The position numbers and the translations under genes are program-made. A stretch of DNA of 40,459 nt from Rhodobacteraceae bacterium Water-Bin34 (lineage in GTDB: Bacteria > Pseudomonadota > Alphaproteobacteria > Rhodobacterales > Rhodobacteraceae). The notes beneath the pieces are model-generated. The model was not told the DNA's origin, searched no databases, and saw only the letters and a list, made by a program, of their open reading frames with translations. Position 1 is the first letter of the stretch, and each line of letters starts with the position of its first letter. Of the stretch, positions 17,226 through 24,824 are shown piece after piece. The stretch spans positions 1 through 40,459 of the forward strand of contig FZLS01000021.1 of the NCBI GenBank assembly GCA_900197625.1, given 5' to 3'.

Positions 17226-18335
17226 TTAATTACCTGCTACAAAATTAGTCCAAGTTCTAGTTTGAAGCTTTTTGATTTTTGGTGGCAATATCGCTGTTGT
17301 ATACATCTGGTCTACTTGATCTGATGTTGGGAACGCTGCTGGACTTGAGGTTACTTCTTCATCCACGAGTGCTTTACCAGCAAGGTTTGCTGTCGCATAC
17401 CAAGTATAATTACTATCTGCAGCTGCAACTTCAGGCCGCATCATGTAATTTAAGAAAAGATGTGCATCTTCTTTGTTGCTCGCATCAGCAGGAATAACCC
17501 ATCCATCAATCCATAACTGTGATTTTCCTTGCCCCTCAGGTAGAGAAAAATCTAAGACAACTCCAGTATCTGCTTCAGCAGCTCCAGACATGGCAAGTAA
17601 TCCATCAGGGCCCCATGTTACTGATACACAGAATTCTTTTTGTGGCATTTGTTGATAAGCATAGTTGTCAAATGTTTTTATGTGAGGACGTACCTCAGCA
17701 AGCATTTCACCAACAGCCGCATAATCATCACGGTTAGTTGAGTTTGGATCAAGACCCATGTGCGCTAATGCCATAGGAATAATATCACCGGGTGAATCAA
17801 GAAAAGAAACCCCACACTTAGATAATTCTTTCATATGGACTGGATCAAAAATCATATCCATTGAACCTATTGGGGCGTCAGGATAAGTGGCTTTTACTAA
17901 CTCTTCATTATAAGTAACGCCGTGCGTACCCCACATGTAAGGGATAAAATGTTTATTACCAGGATCCCATAAGTTGGCTAACTGGCCCATTATTGCAGGG
18001 TCAACATTTTTAAGCTGGTCTAACTTTGAAATATCAAGTGGCGAAATAATTCCCGCTTGAATCAATCGAGCGGTCATACCACCAGAATGGCTGACGACAT
18101 CATAACCACTACTACCTGCAAGTAATTTTGCATCAATTGCTTCTGCAGAGTCATACGCATCATAAACTACCTTGATACCATATTCTTCTTCAAAATTAGA
18201 AATTGTATCTTCTGCAATGTATTCACCCCAGTTTGTTACGTTTAGAACACGTTCTTGCGCAGAAATAGAACTGGCAACTAATGAGCCAACTGCGACTGAA
18301 CATGCTAAGCTTAATATTTTACTTGTTATTTTCAT
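17226..18335 (-). CDS. potF: Periplasmic polyamine-binding protein (PotF-type)
   Basis: A 369-residue secreted protein with a signal peptide (residues 1-26, cleavage after SISA before QERV). The mature start LNVTNWGEYIAEDT matches PotF/PotD. Ligand residues known from E. coli PotF align at nearly the same numbers: Trp36 and Tyr39 in NWGEY, Trp241 and Asp244 in VTWGPDG, and Asp277 in LWIDGWVIP. SFLDSPGDIIP and NWTY-like SNYTWYATAN also fit. These acidic and aromatic residues support a polyamine-like dicationic ligand. It is the first gene of the pot operon and is divergent from the Rieske gene across about 300 bases. The alternative is a related amine substrate such as a methylated polyamine, which cannot be excluded. 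Confidence 0.9.
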   Translation of the reverse strand: MKITSKILSLACSVAVGSLVASSISAQERVLNVTNWGEYIAEDTISNFEEEYGIKVVYDAYDSAEAIDAKLLAGSSGYDVVSHSGGMTARLIQAGIISPLDISKLDQLKNVDPAIMGQLANLWDPGNKHFIPYMWGTHGVTYNEELVKATYPDAPIGSMDMIFDPVHMKELSKCGVSFLDSPGDIIPMALAHMGLDPNSTNRDDYAAVGEMLAEVRPHIKTFDNYAYQQMPQKEFCVSVTWGPDGLLAMSGAAEADTGVVLDFSLPEGQGKSQLWIDGWVIPADASNKEDAHLFLNYMMRPEVAAADSNYTWYATANLAGKALVDEEVTSSPAAFPTSDQVDQMYTTAILPPKIKKLQTRTWTNFVAGN

Positions 18336-18633
18336 GATGAGTATCTTTCCCCTTTGTATAAATTTTATTTATATTTTACGCTTGGACCTTCTAGAATTAA
18401 CAGAATTATCACGTTTAATTTATCTAAAAATTAAAAATTATTTCACTTTAATTCCAGATTATTTTAATTGTGTTTTTCTTCCTATAACGAGGCTATTCCA
18501 AACAAAGCTTTAGAGTCAAGTTGACTGATTAATCAAATAGTTTACCAATAGTATTGTTGTTCCAAATATAAAAAACATTATGAATATATTTTTGCATGAA
18601 AAAAATTTAGAGTATTAATATTAAGGCTAAAAA
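18336..18633. promoter_or_regulatory. Divergent regulatory region between potF and the Rieske gene, with shared operator motif
   Basis: A 298-base AT-rich region serving two divergent genes. At 18514-18526 there is an inverted repeat AGTCAA-G-TTGACT, directly followed by GATTAATC. A -10-like TAGTAT lies at 18549-18554, 22 bases after TTGACT. The same arrangement recurs upstream of the gene at 24825. TGATTAATCA (18526-18535) is also a perfect palindrome. No RNA gene seen. The motif is observed; its function as a regulator site is inference. Confidence 0.55.
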
Positions 18634-19833
18634 ATGGATAATGCTAAAAATTTAAAATTCCCACCAAAAGGATGGGATCGTTCAGGATTGCCAGGCTGGA
18701 CATATCACAGTTCAGCACTTTTAGATTTAGAAATAGAAATTTTTAAAACACATTGGCAAGTTGCATGTCACATTTCGGATATTCCTAATATAGGTGATTT
18801 TAAAACATTTGACCTATGCGGCGAACGAGCAATAATATTGAGGGATACGAACTTTGAGATAAAAGCATTTCACAATATTTGCAGGCATCGTGGCTCAAGG
18901 TTGGTAACCAATGATCAGGGTACATGTAAAAATGCTTTAATTTGTCCTTTTCATGGGTGGGTTTACAATCTCGATGGTACATTACGGGGAGCATCTCAAC
19001 CAAAATCTTTTCCACCATTAGATAAAAATCAGTTTTCCTTGCGTCCTGTTGAATACGAAATTTGGCATGGTTTTGTATTTGTTCGTTTCAAAAAAGGTCC
19101 TCAACCATCCGTAAAAGAGTTATTGAATAAATATGAAAGAGAAGCATCAGGTTATAAGATGTCTGAACAAATACCCACAGATGGGTTTTGGACCGAAACC
19201 TCACCAGTTAACTGGAAATCAATTCGTGATGTTGATAATGAAGGTTATCATGTGGCTATGGCTCATCCAGCATTACAAGATCTCTACGGCTCGAATTATT
19301 ATGGTGACTCTTATGAAGACGGTGTATCTCGTTCTGAAGGAAAGTTTACAGCCTCCAAAGGCCGTCATTGGGGTGTGCGTAATTATAAGAAATTCTCAAA
19401 GCCACATAAAGACCTGCCTATGGAATCTAATCAAACTTGGATATATTATGGCATTTTCCCAAATTCTGTTATCGCCATTACACCAGAAACTTCATTATTT
19501 TATCAAGAATTCCCTGTTTCAACAGACGAATCCATTATACGAAGTGCAACTTACAGATACCCTAATGAGGATAGGCAACAGAAAGCTGCTCGATATTTAG
19601 CAAGCCGAATTGATCGTGAAACTGTTGTTGAAGATAAACAACTGACTATTTGGTCAAATGAATCTATGCTATCAGATGCTTTTGATGGGTTTTATCTTTC
19701 AGACCTAGAGTATGGCGTTAAAACATATCACGATCATTTGCGGGCAATACTTCCTATTTATAATATTACGGAAACACCTAAAGAGAGTGAAATTAAAGAA
19801 TTAAATTCATCTTTGATTAAATCAAAGAGATAA
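18634..19833 (+). CDS. Rieske oxygenase alpha subunit, quaternary-ammonium demethylase type
   Basis: A 399-residue oxygenase. The Rieske [2Fe-2S] ligands are Cys83, His85, Cys104 and His107 (CRHRG, CPFHGW). The catalytic domain has the mononuclear iron ligands His206 and His211 (EGYHVAMAH) and probably Asp334 (VVEDKQ). The bridging residue that carries electrons between subunits is Glu203 instead of the usual Asp; CntA carnitine oxygenase has the same E-x2-H-x4-H pattern. Glu at this position and the general layout suggest a betaine-type substrate such as proline betaine (Stc2), glycine betaine (GbcA) or carnitine, rather than an aromatic ring. No reductase gene is in the window. The stop shares a base with the next start. 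Substrate is inferred. Confidence 0.85.
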   Translation: MDNAKNLKFPPKGWDRSGLPGWTYHSSALLDLEIEIFKTHWQVACHISDIPNIGDFKTFDLCGERAIILRDTNFEIKAFHNICRHRGSRLVTNDQGTCKNALICPFHGWVYNLDGTLRGASQPKSFPPLDKNQFSLRPVEYEIWHGFVFVRFKKGPQPSVKELLNKYEREASGYKMSEQIPTDGFWTETSPVNWKSIRDVDNEGYHVAMAHPALQDLYGSNYYGDSYEDGVSRSEGKFTASKGRHWGVRNYKKFSKPHKDLPMESNQTWIYYGIFPNSVIAITPETSLFYQEFPVSTDESIIRSATYRYPNEDRQQKAARYLASRIDRETVVEDKQLTIWSNESMLSDAFDGFYLSDLEYGVKTYHDHLRAILPIYNITETPKESEIKELNSSLIKSKR

Positions 19834-20063
19834 TGAAACCTAATTCAAACGAACTAAAGATACAAAAAACACTTCTTAATTACAAAGTAGGGATTTCTGG
19901 GTCAGGCTATATAAGGTATGGCGCTGCAATGTACTTTTATAATCTGGGTATTTTATCAGATGAAATGCTTGAAATTTATAGAAGATGTTGCAAGTTTGAT
20001 AATGAAGATCCAATAGATTTGGCTAGGTTTGAGCAAATATCAAATTTGAAAATTAATTTATGA
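19833..20063 (+). CDS. Small protein coupled to the Rieske oxygenase, family unknown
   Basis: A 76-residue protein that I do not recognise. Its ATG shares one base with the Rieske stop (TAATG, 19831-19835), a strong sign of translational coupling and of a real gene. It has no signal peptide or membrane helix. The middle is Gly/Tyr-rich (GISGSGYIRYGAAMYFYNLG), followed by a probable amphipathic helix, LSDEMLEIYRRCCKFDNEDP, with two adjacent cysteines (residues 52-53), and a final helix LARFEQI. It could be a small partner of the oxygenase or of the flavoenzyme encoded 13 bases downstream. There is too little Cys for a conventional ferredoxin. Function is unknown. Confidence 0.75.
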   Translation: MKPNSNELKIQKTLLNYKVGISGSGYIRYGAAMYFYNLGILSDEMLEIYRRCCKFDNEDPIDLARFEQISNLKINL

Positions 20064-20076
20064 AAATAATATTGCA

Positions 20077-21330
20077 ATGACATCAAAACAATTAAATCCT
20101 GATGTAGTCGTAATAGGGTCTGGCGTCTCAGGTCTATCAACAGCTAAATCATTAAAGGATATTGGTTATTCTGTGATTGTATTAGAAGCCGCATCCCATA
20201 TTGGAGGTAGATGTGTAACAGACAATTCTATATTTGATATTCCTTTTGATCTCGGTGGATCATGGTTACATTCAGCAGATATAAATCCATTAGCCCGAAT
20301 TGCTGAGCAGAAGAACTTTAAATTACATAAAAAAAACTGGTCAAATACTTGGGTGCATTCAAATGGTGTAAATCTTACTTCAGAACAAATAAGAGAATAT
20401 ATTCAATACATCGAAAAGATGTGGCAAAATATTAATAATATTGACGCAAGTAAAAAAGATTTATCAGTTGAAAAATTACTTCCAAAATCAAAATGGAAAG
20501 GTATTGCTAAAAATCAAATTTCTCAAATGTTGGCTGCTGATCCAGAAGTGAGTTCAGCACTTGATGTATTTCATTTCACAAATTCAAAAGGCGATTGGTT
20601 AGTGGAAAATGGATTAGGTGCTTTTATAAAACATCTTTTTAATGATATTGAAGTAGTTACTGATTGTCCTGCCACAAAAATTGATTATTCGTCCAATGGT
20701 GTAAGAGTTGAAACGCCAGAAGGTATTATTAATTCAAAGTATGCAGTTTTAACCGTATCTACGGGCGTTCTTGCTAATGAAAAAATAAAATTCTTTCCAG
20801 AATTACCAATAAGAAAAAAAGAGGCAATTAATAACTTACCCATAGGATTATTAAATAAAATTGGATTTGAATTTGATTTAAGTTGGCAAGAAGCTCATCA
20901 AGGTCAGACTGCTGATTATCTTGTTGGAGAGCGTGATTTCTGCTCCATAGAATTTGGTTTCTATGACAGTAATATTGCTGTTGGTTTTGTGGGCGGTCGC
21001 TTTGCTGAAGAATTGGAAATAGATGGTTTAGGTTCAGCAACTAATTTTTGCTGTGATGCTTTAAAAGCGATTTTTGGAAATAAGATTGTAAAATTTATTA
21101 ATAAAACGACAGAAACTGCTTGGAAAAGCAATACTAATTCATATGGTTCATATAGCTATGCATTGCCTGGAGGTTTTGAGGCACGGGAGATTTTGGCAGA
21201 AACATTAAATGATCGACTTTTTTTTGCAGGTGAAGCAACAATGTCAAATTCACAAGCTACAGTTCATGGCGCATTTCTAAGTGGTATTAAAGTTGCTGAA
21301 AAAATCTTAGCAATCGATACTGCAAATTAA
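20077..21330 (+). CDS. FAD-dependent amine oxidase (polyamine oxidase/MAO family)
   Basis: A 417-residue flavoprotein. FAD binding: GSGVSGLSTAKSL (residues 14-26), the acidic end of the second strand (VLEAASHIGGR), and the C-terminal FAGEATMSNSQATVHGAFLSG. GGSWLH at residues 60-65 and Lys261 in GLLNKIGFEF match the PAO/LSD1 group, in which this Lys holds a catalytic water. No CxGG covalent-FAD cysteine of MAO type is seen. Such enzymes oxidise secondary or primary amines to imines, which hydrolyse to aldehydes. It lies 13 bases after the 76-residue gene; the ribosome site is weak, so it may depend on coupling. Likely substrates are a polyamine or a partly demethylated amine made by the Rieske enzyme; both are inference. 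Confidence 0.85.
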   Translation: MTSKQLNPDVVVIGSGVSGLSTAKSLKDIGYSVIVLEAASHIGGRCVTDNSIFDIPFDLGGSWLHSADINPLARIAEQKNFKLHKKNWSNTWVHSNGVNLTSEQIREYIQYIEKMWQNINNIDASKKDLSVEKLLPKSKWKGIAKNQISQMLAADPEVSSALDVFHFTNSKGDWLVENGLGAFIKHLFNDIEVVTDCPATKIDYSSNGVRVETPEGIINSKYAVLTVSTGVLANEKIKFFPELPIRKKEAINNLPIGLLNKIGFEFDLSWQEAHQGQTADYLVGERDFCSIEFGFYDSNIAVGFVGGRFAEELEIDGLGSATNFCCDALKAIFGNKIVKFINKTTETAWKSNTNSYGSYSYALPGGFEAREILAETLNDRLFFAGEATMSNSQATVHGAFLSGIKVAEKILAIDTAN

Positions 21331-21358
21331 ATCTCAATTATAAATAAAAGAGGATAAA

Positions 21359-21703
21359 ATGGAAAAATTAAAACCAATTGCGAAAGAAGATAGGCGTGTT
21401 GTTAATGTTAAGAATGCGAATTATACCCCCTTCATAAGTGACGGCATTGAAGACGGTTTTGTTTTACAACTAGGTGATAGTAAGCCTCTTGGAAGCGGTT
21501 TTCATATTTATCGTATGAAGCCAGGTCAAACTACGGTTGCACATAAACATCAAAGTGACGAAGAATTTTACATTATTGAAGGTGATTTAATAGACCATGA
21601 TGGCACTAAATATGGTCCTGGTGATTTAGTTTGGCTTCGCAAAGGAACAGAACATACTTCATACTCCCCAAATGGTTGTTTAATTGTTGTGTATTTAGTT
21701 TGA
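21359..21703 (+). CDS. Single-domain cupin protein
   Basis: A 114-residue cupin_2 protein. The first cupin motif is complete: His62, His64, Glu68 and Gly75 (HKHQSDEEFYIIEG), and the second contains His99 (GPGDLVWLRKGTEH), so a metal site is expected. A strong ribosome site (GAGGA) precedes the ATG. It is 28 bases after the amine oxidase gene and closes the plus-strand operon, ending 10 bases from the convergent MATE gene. Small cupins in such operons may be isomerases, lyases or ligand sensors; the sequence does not decide. Confidence 0.85.
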   Translation: MEKLKPIAKEDRRVVNVKNANYTPFISDGIEDGFVLQLGDSKPLGSGFHIYRMKPGQTTVAHKHQSDEEFYIIEGDLIDHDGTKYGPGDLVWLRKGTEHTSYSPNGCLIVVYLV

Positions 21704-21713
21704 AAACTCAAAT

Positions 21714-23063
21714 TTAAATTTTAATTAAATTCTTTGGTAATCGTTTTTTGAATATGAATATGCTAATAATAAAAACACATAGCTCCGAAACCGGTAGTGC
21801 ATAAAATGCTGACATAAAACCAAATAAATTCCAGAAGAGTAGTATTAACATAATTGGGAAAATAATTGAGCGCGCAAGTGCAATTAGAGCTGACTCCTTT
21901 GCACATTGCATACCAGTAAAATAGCTTATGAGTGCTATATTAACGGCCGCAAAAATTAACATTGGCCATACAATCGAAACAATTGAAATGGACATATTTA
22001 ATATATCTTCCTCACCTTTAGGCAAAAAGATACCTACCATTTCTTCACTATAAATTAATAATAAAAGTATTACAAAAGTTGCAATAATGAAATTTGTAGC
22101 AACACCCATCTTAAAAAAAGCAAAAATTCTACGTGGTTTTTTTGCTCCAAAGTTCACGCTAATTAATGGAGATATTCCATCCCCAATACCATAAAAAATT
22201 AGCAAAGAGAAATACATCAAATAGTCAACAACGGTAAAAGCAGCGACACCCATTGACCCAACATTAATGATAAGCATCCAATTAAATACCAAAACTATAA
22301 ATCCAGCAGAAGTTTCAGTCAAAAATTCTGAAAACCCATTAAAAGCAGCACGTGGAATTTCATGCCAAGATCCAGTTGGTTGGATGAATTTTATTGACCC
22401 AATTTGCCACAAGAAATGTGGAAAAACTACAATCATTCCAGTAACAAAAGCAAGTCCAGTGGCGAGAGCTGCACCACTAAGGCCTAAATTTAGATGCGCC
22501 ACAAAAATATAGTCGAGCAAGATATTTGCAAATGTTGTACTTAATAAACCCCAAAAAGCATATATAGGCCTTCCATCTATCCGTAAAAAAAAATTCATTA
22601 ATACGGCAAAGCCAAATATTGGATAAAACCAAGCAATGCTCATCAAGTATTCTACACACATTGGCACTGTTTCATTTCTTGCACCAAGAGCATTAGATAT
22701 AAACTGAGGAAAAAAAATTGTAACCAATGATAGAAATATCATTGCTAAAGTTAATATTATAGCCGTTTTAGAGAAAATATCGCAAGCGTTTTTAGGCTTT
22801 CCCTCACCTAAATATTTACCAGCAATTACTGATGATCCACTTGCAAACATTAATATTATGCCCCAAACAATAGTAATGAATGGCATTATAAGATTCACAG
22901 AGGCAAGTGGTATTGCGCCAACGAAATTACCAATAAAAATTCCATCGATTACAATTGCCGATGAGATTGCAATCATCCCAAATACAGATGGAAATGCAAA
23001 GCGAAAGAACTCACGAATTGGACTTTCATTAATCATTTTATAGTTTGACGTATGTTTGTTCAA
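21714..23063 (-). CDS. MATE-family efflux transporter
   Basis: A 449-residue inner-membrane protein with about 12 helices in two MatE halves. The N-terminal half shows FRFAFPSVFGMIAISSAIVIDGIFIGNFVG (in pieces: FPSVFGMIAIS, IDGIFIGNFVG) and SGSSVIAGKYLGEGKPKNA; the second half shows GIGDGISPLISVNFGAKKPRR. These are typical of the MATE family, which exports cationic or organic compounds using Na+ or H+. It lies 92 bases downstream of the aldehyde dehydrogenase on the same strand and may be co-transcribed. Its place in an amine-catabolic locus suggests export of a toxic amine or intermediate, but that is only contextual. Confidence 0.87.
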   Translation of the reverse strand: MNKHTSNYKMINESPIREFFRFAFPSVFGMIAISSAIVIDGIFIGNFVGAIPLASVNLIMPFITIVWGIILMFASGSSVIAGKYLGEGKPKNACDIFSKTAIILTLAMIFLSLVTIFFPQFISNALGARNETVPMCVEYLMSIAWFYPIFGFAVLMNFFLRIDGRPIYAFWGLLSTTFANILLDYIFVAHLNLGLSGAALATGLAFVTGMIVVFPHFLWQIGSIKFIQPTGSWHEIPRAAFNGFSEFLTETSAGFIVLVFNWMLIINVGSMGVAAFTVVDYLMYFSLLIFYGIGDGISPLISVNFGAKKPRRIFAFFKMGVATNFIIATFVILLLLIYSEEMVGIFLPKGEEDILNMSISIVSIVWPMLIFAAVNIALISYFTGMQCAKESALIALARSIIFPIMLILLFWNLFGFMSAFYALPVSELCVFIISIFIFKKRLPKNLIKI

Positions 23064-23155
23064 AAAAATCTCACTTTGGTCTTTGATTTAATTTTTTACG
23101 AATAAACAATAATCAAATACATTTAGATATTAATGCTCTAAGAAATTTAAGCAAT

Positions 23156-24583
23156 TCATTCAGGATAATGTAAAGTTTTAACTTCCTGAAAATCCTCTAT
23201 GCCTATTATACCACCTTCTCTACCATTGCCAGATTGTTTATACCCACCAAACGGTGAACCATAGTTAAATCCACCTCCATTGATATGCACCATACCAACC
23301 CGCAGTTTCTGCGCAACTCGTTCAGCTCGGTTAAGATCACCAGACTGTACATAAGCTGCTAGGCCATATGGTGTATCATTTGCAATCTCAATCGCTTCTT
23401 CTTCGCTGTCAAAGGGAATAATTGTTAAGACAGGACCAAATATTTCTTCTTGAGCAATTGCCATTTTATTATTGGCATCAGCAAAAATAGTTGGCCGAAC
23501 CCAATACCCTTCATCAAAGCCATCAGGTTTTCCCAATCCACCAACTAATAATTTAGCGCCTTCTTTAATCCCTTTTTCAATCATTGCCTGCACTCGACCA
23601 AATTGAATATCACTTACTAAGGGTCCAAGATGATTACCTTCTTGAGCTGGATCACCGACTTTCACAGCTTCACCTACTCGTTTTGCTATTTTTAGAACTT
23701 CTTTATAACAACTTCTTTCAACAAGAAGCCGTGTTGGTGCATCACAAGATTGACCTGTATTTATATAACATTCTTCAATTGAACCTGAGATGCGCTCTTC
23801 AAGATCACAATCGGCAAAAACTATATTAGGTGATTTACCACCAAGTTCTAATGCAACACGTTTAATACTATTAGCAGAATCCTTAGAGACTGATGAGCCT
23901 GCACGCGTGGAACCGGTAAATGACATCATTCCTATATCAGGATGTTTTGATAGCGTTGCACCTGCTAATGGTCCATCCCCTTGTATCATATTAAAAACTC
24001 CAGGGGGAAATCCAGCGTCATGTATCATCTCCGAATACATTACTGATGAGAGTGGAGTGAATTCAGATGGTTTTAATATGCATGTACATCCTGCAGCCAA
24101 AGCTGGAAGAGCTTTTAAAGCAATCTGGTTTACAGGCCAATTCCAGGGCGTAATTAAACCACAAATACCTACAGGTTCACGTACTTGTACATCCCCATTA
24201 GAAAGTTTTTCACGTTCTTGTTGATTTATTAATGCCTCAATATATCCCTCCAAATGCCCAACGGCAGCATCTGCCTGTAATTCCAAGGACATTGTCATTG
24301 GAGCACCCATTTCCAAAGAAATAACTTTTGCTAATTCTGGTAATCTTTTTTTTGAAATTTCTAGCAAAGCCTTTAGTAATTTTAAACGTTCTTCTTTTGA
24401 GGTTTGGGAAAAGCTCGAGAAGGCTGATTTAGCTGCCGCAACTGCAAGGTTTACATCTAATTCATTTGCTAGAATTATTTCACCTATGCTATCTTCATTA
24501 GCGGGGTTAATCACATTCATTTTTGTTTTTGAGAGCGGCACAACCCATTCACCGTTAATATAATATTTATCTAAATTTGACAT
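23156..24583 (-). CDS. NAD(P)-dependent aldehyde dehydrogenase
   Basis: A 475-residue enzyme of the ALDH superfamily. Catalytic residues: Asn148 in PWNWP, Lys171 in ILKPSE, Glu246 in LELGGKSP and the nucleophile Cys280 in NTGQSCDAP. SFTGSTRAG (residues 221-229) binds cofactor, and PFGGYKQSGNGREGG is the usual C-terminal signature. AAGGA precedes the ATG. It resembles betaine-aldehyde or aminoaldehyde dehydrogenases in general form, without a decisive substrate marker. It is divergent from the TMADH-like gene across a 241-base region carrying the shared operator motif. A reasonable role is oxidation of aldehydes from the aminotransferase or amine oxidase; formaldehyde is less likely for this family. 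Confidence 0.92.
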   Translation of the reverse strand: MSNLDKYYINGEWVVPLSKTKMNVINPANEDSIGEIILANELDVNLAVAAAKSAFSSFSQTSKEERLKLLKALLEISKKRLPELAKVISLEMGAPMTMSLELQADAAVGHLEGYIEALINQQEREKLSNGDVQVREPVGICGLITPWNWPVNQIALKALPALAAGCTCILKPSEFTPLSSVMYSEMIHDAGFPPGVFNMIQGDGPLAGATLSKHPDIGMMSFTGSTRAGSSVSKDSANSIKRVALELGGKSPNIVFADCDLEERISGSIEECYINTGQSCDAPTRLLVERSCYKEVLKIAKRVGEAVKVGDPAQEGNHLGPLVSDIQFGRVQAMIEKGIKEGAKLLVGGLGKPDGFDEGYWVRPTIFADANNKMAIAQEEIFGPVLTIIPFDSEEEAIEIANDTPYGLAAYVQSGDLNRAERVAQKLRVGMVHINGGGFNYGSPFGGYKQSGNGREGGIIGIEDFQEVKTLHYPE

Positions 24584-24608
24584 TTTTTATCCTTTTATTT
24601 TAAATTAT

Positions 24609-24644
24609 TTTATCAATAATAAATGGTGTATAAATTTTGATAAA
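24609..24644. repeat. Inverted repeat upstream of the aldehyde dehydrogenase
   Basis: TTTATCAA (24609-24616) and TTGATAAA (24637-24644) form an 8-bp inverted repeat with a 20-base spacer, just upstream of the minus-strand aldehyde dehydrogenase. The layout fits a dimeric regulator binding on one DNA face, but in AT-rich sequence chance cannot be excluded. Confidence 0.35.
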
Positions 24645-24746
24645 TGTACTCTTTCTCAAGATAATAGAAAAACCAATTCAATCGGATCCATCACTTTTTT
24701 GCTCATTAATACATAAAAATAATAATTAAAGCATTTTGAGAAAGTA

Positions 24747-24789
24747 GTCAAAATATTGACTGATACATCCAGAAATGGAAAACTATAAT
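24747..24789 (+). promoter_or_regulatory. Operator and promoter of the TMADH-like gene (shared motif)
   Basis: AGTCAA-AATA-TTGACT is followed by GATACATC (24746-24769). A good -10 box TATAAT stands at 24784-24789, 22 bases after TTGACT, with TTG start at 24825. The first 14 bases from TTGACT match the Rieske upstream region at 12 positions, and the 22-base distance to the -10-like box is identical. The spacer is too long for an ordinary -35 box, so TTGACTGATnnATC is more likely an activator site. Confidence 0.55.
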
Positions 24790-24824
24790 AACCATTAAAT
24801 TACATAACATGATAGGATAAATTA

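Noticed and set aside
20077..21330. Possible protoporphyrinogen oxidase or phytoene desaturase identity for the amine oxidase
   Set aside because: The GGSWLH motif, the Lys in GLLNKIGFEF and the C-terminal signature fit the polyamine oxidase/LSD1 group better.
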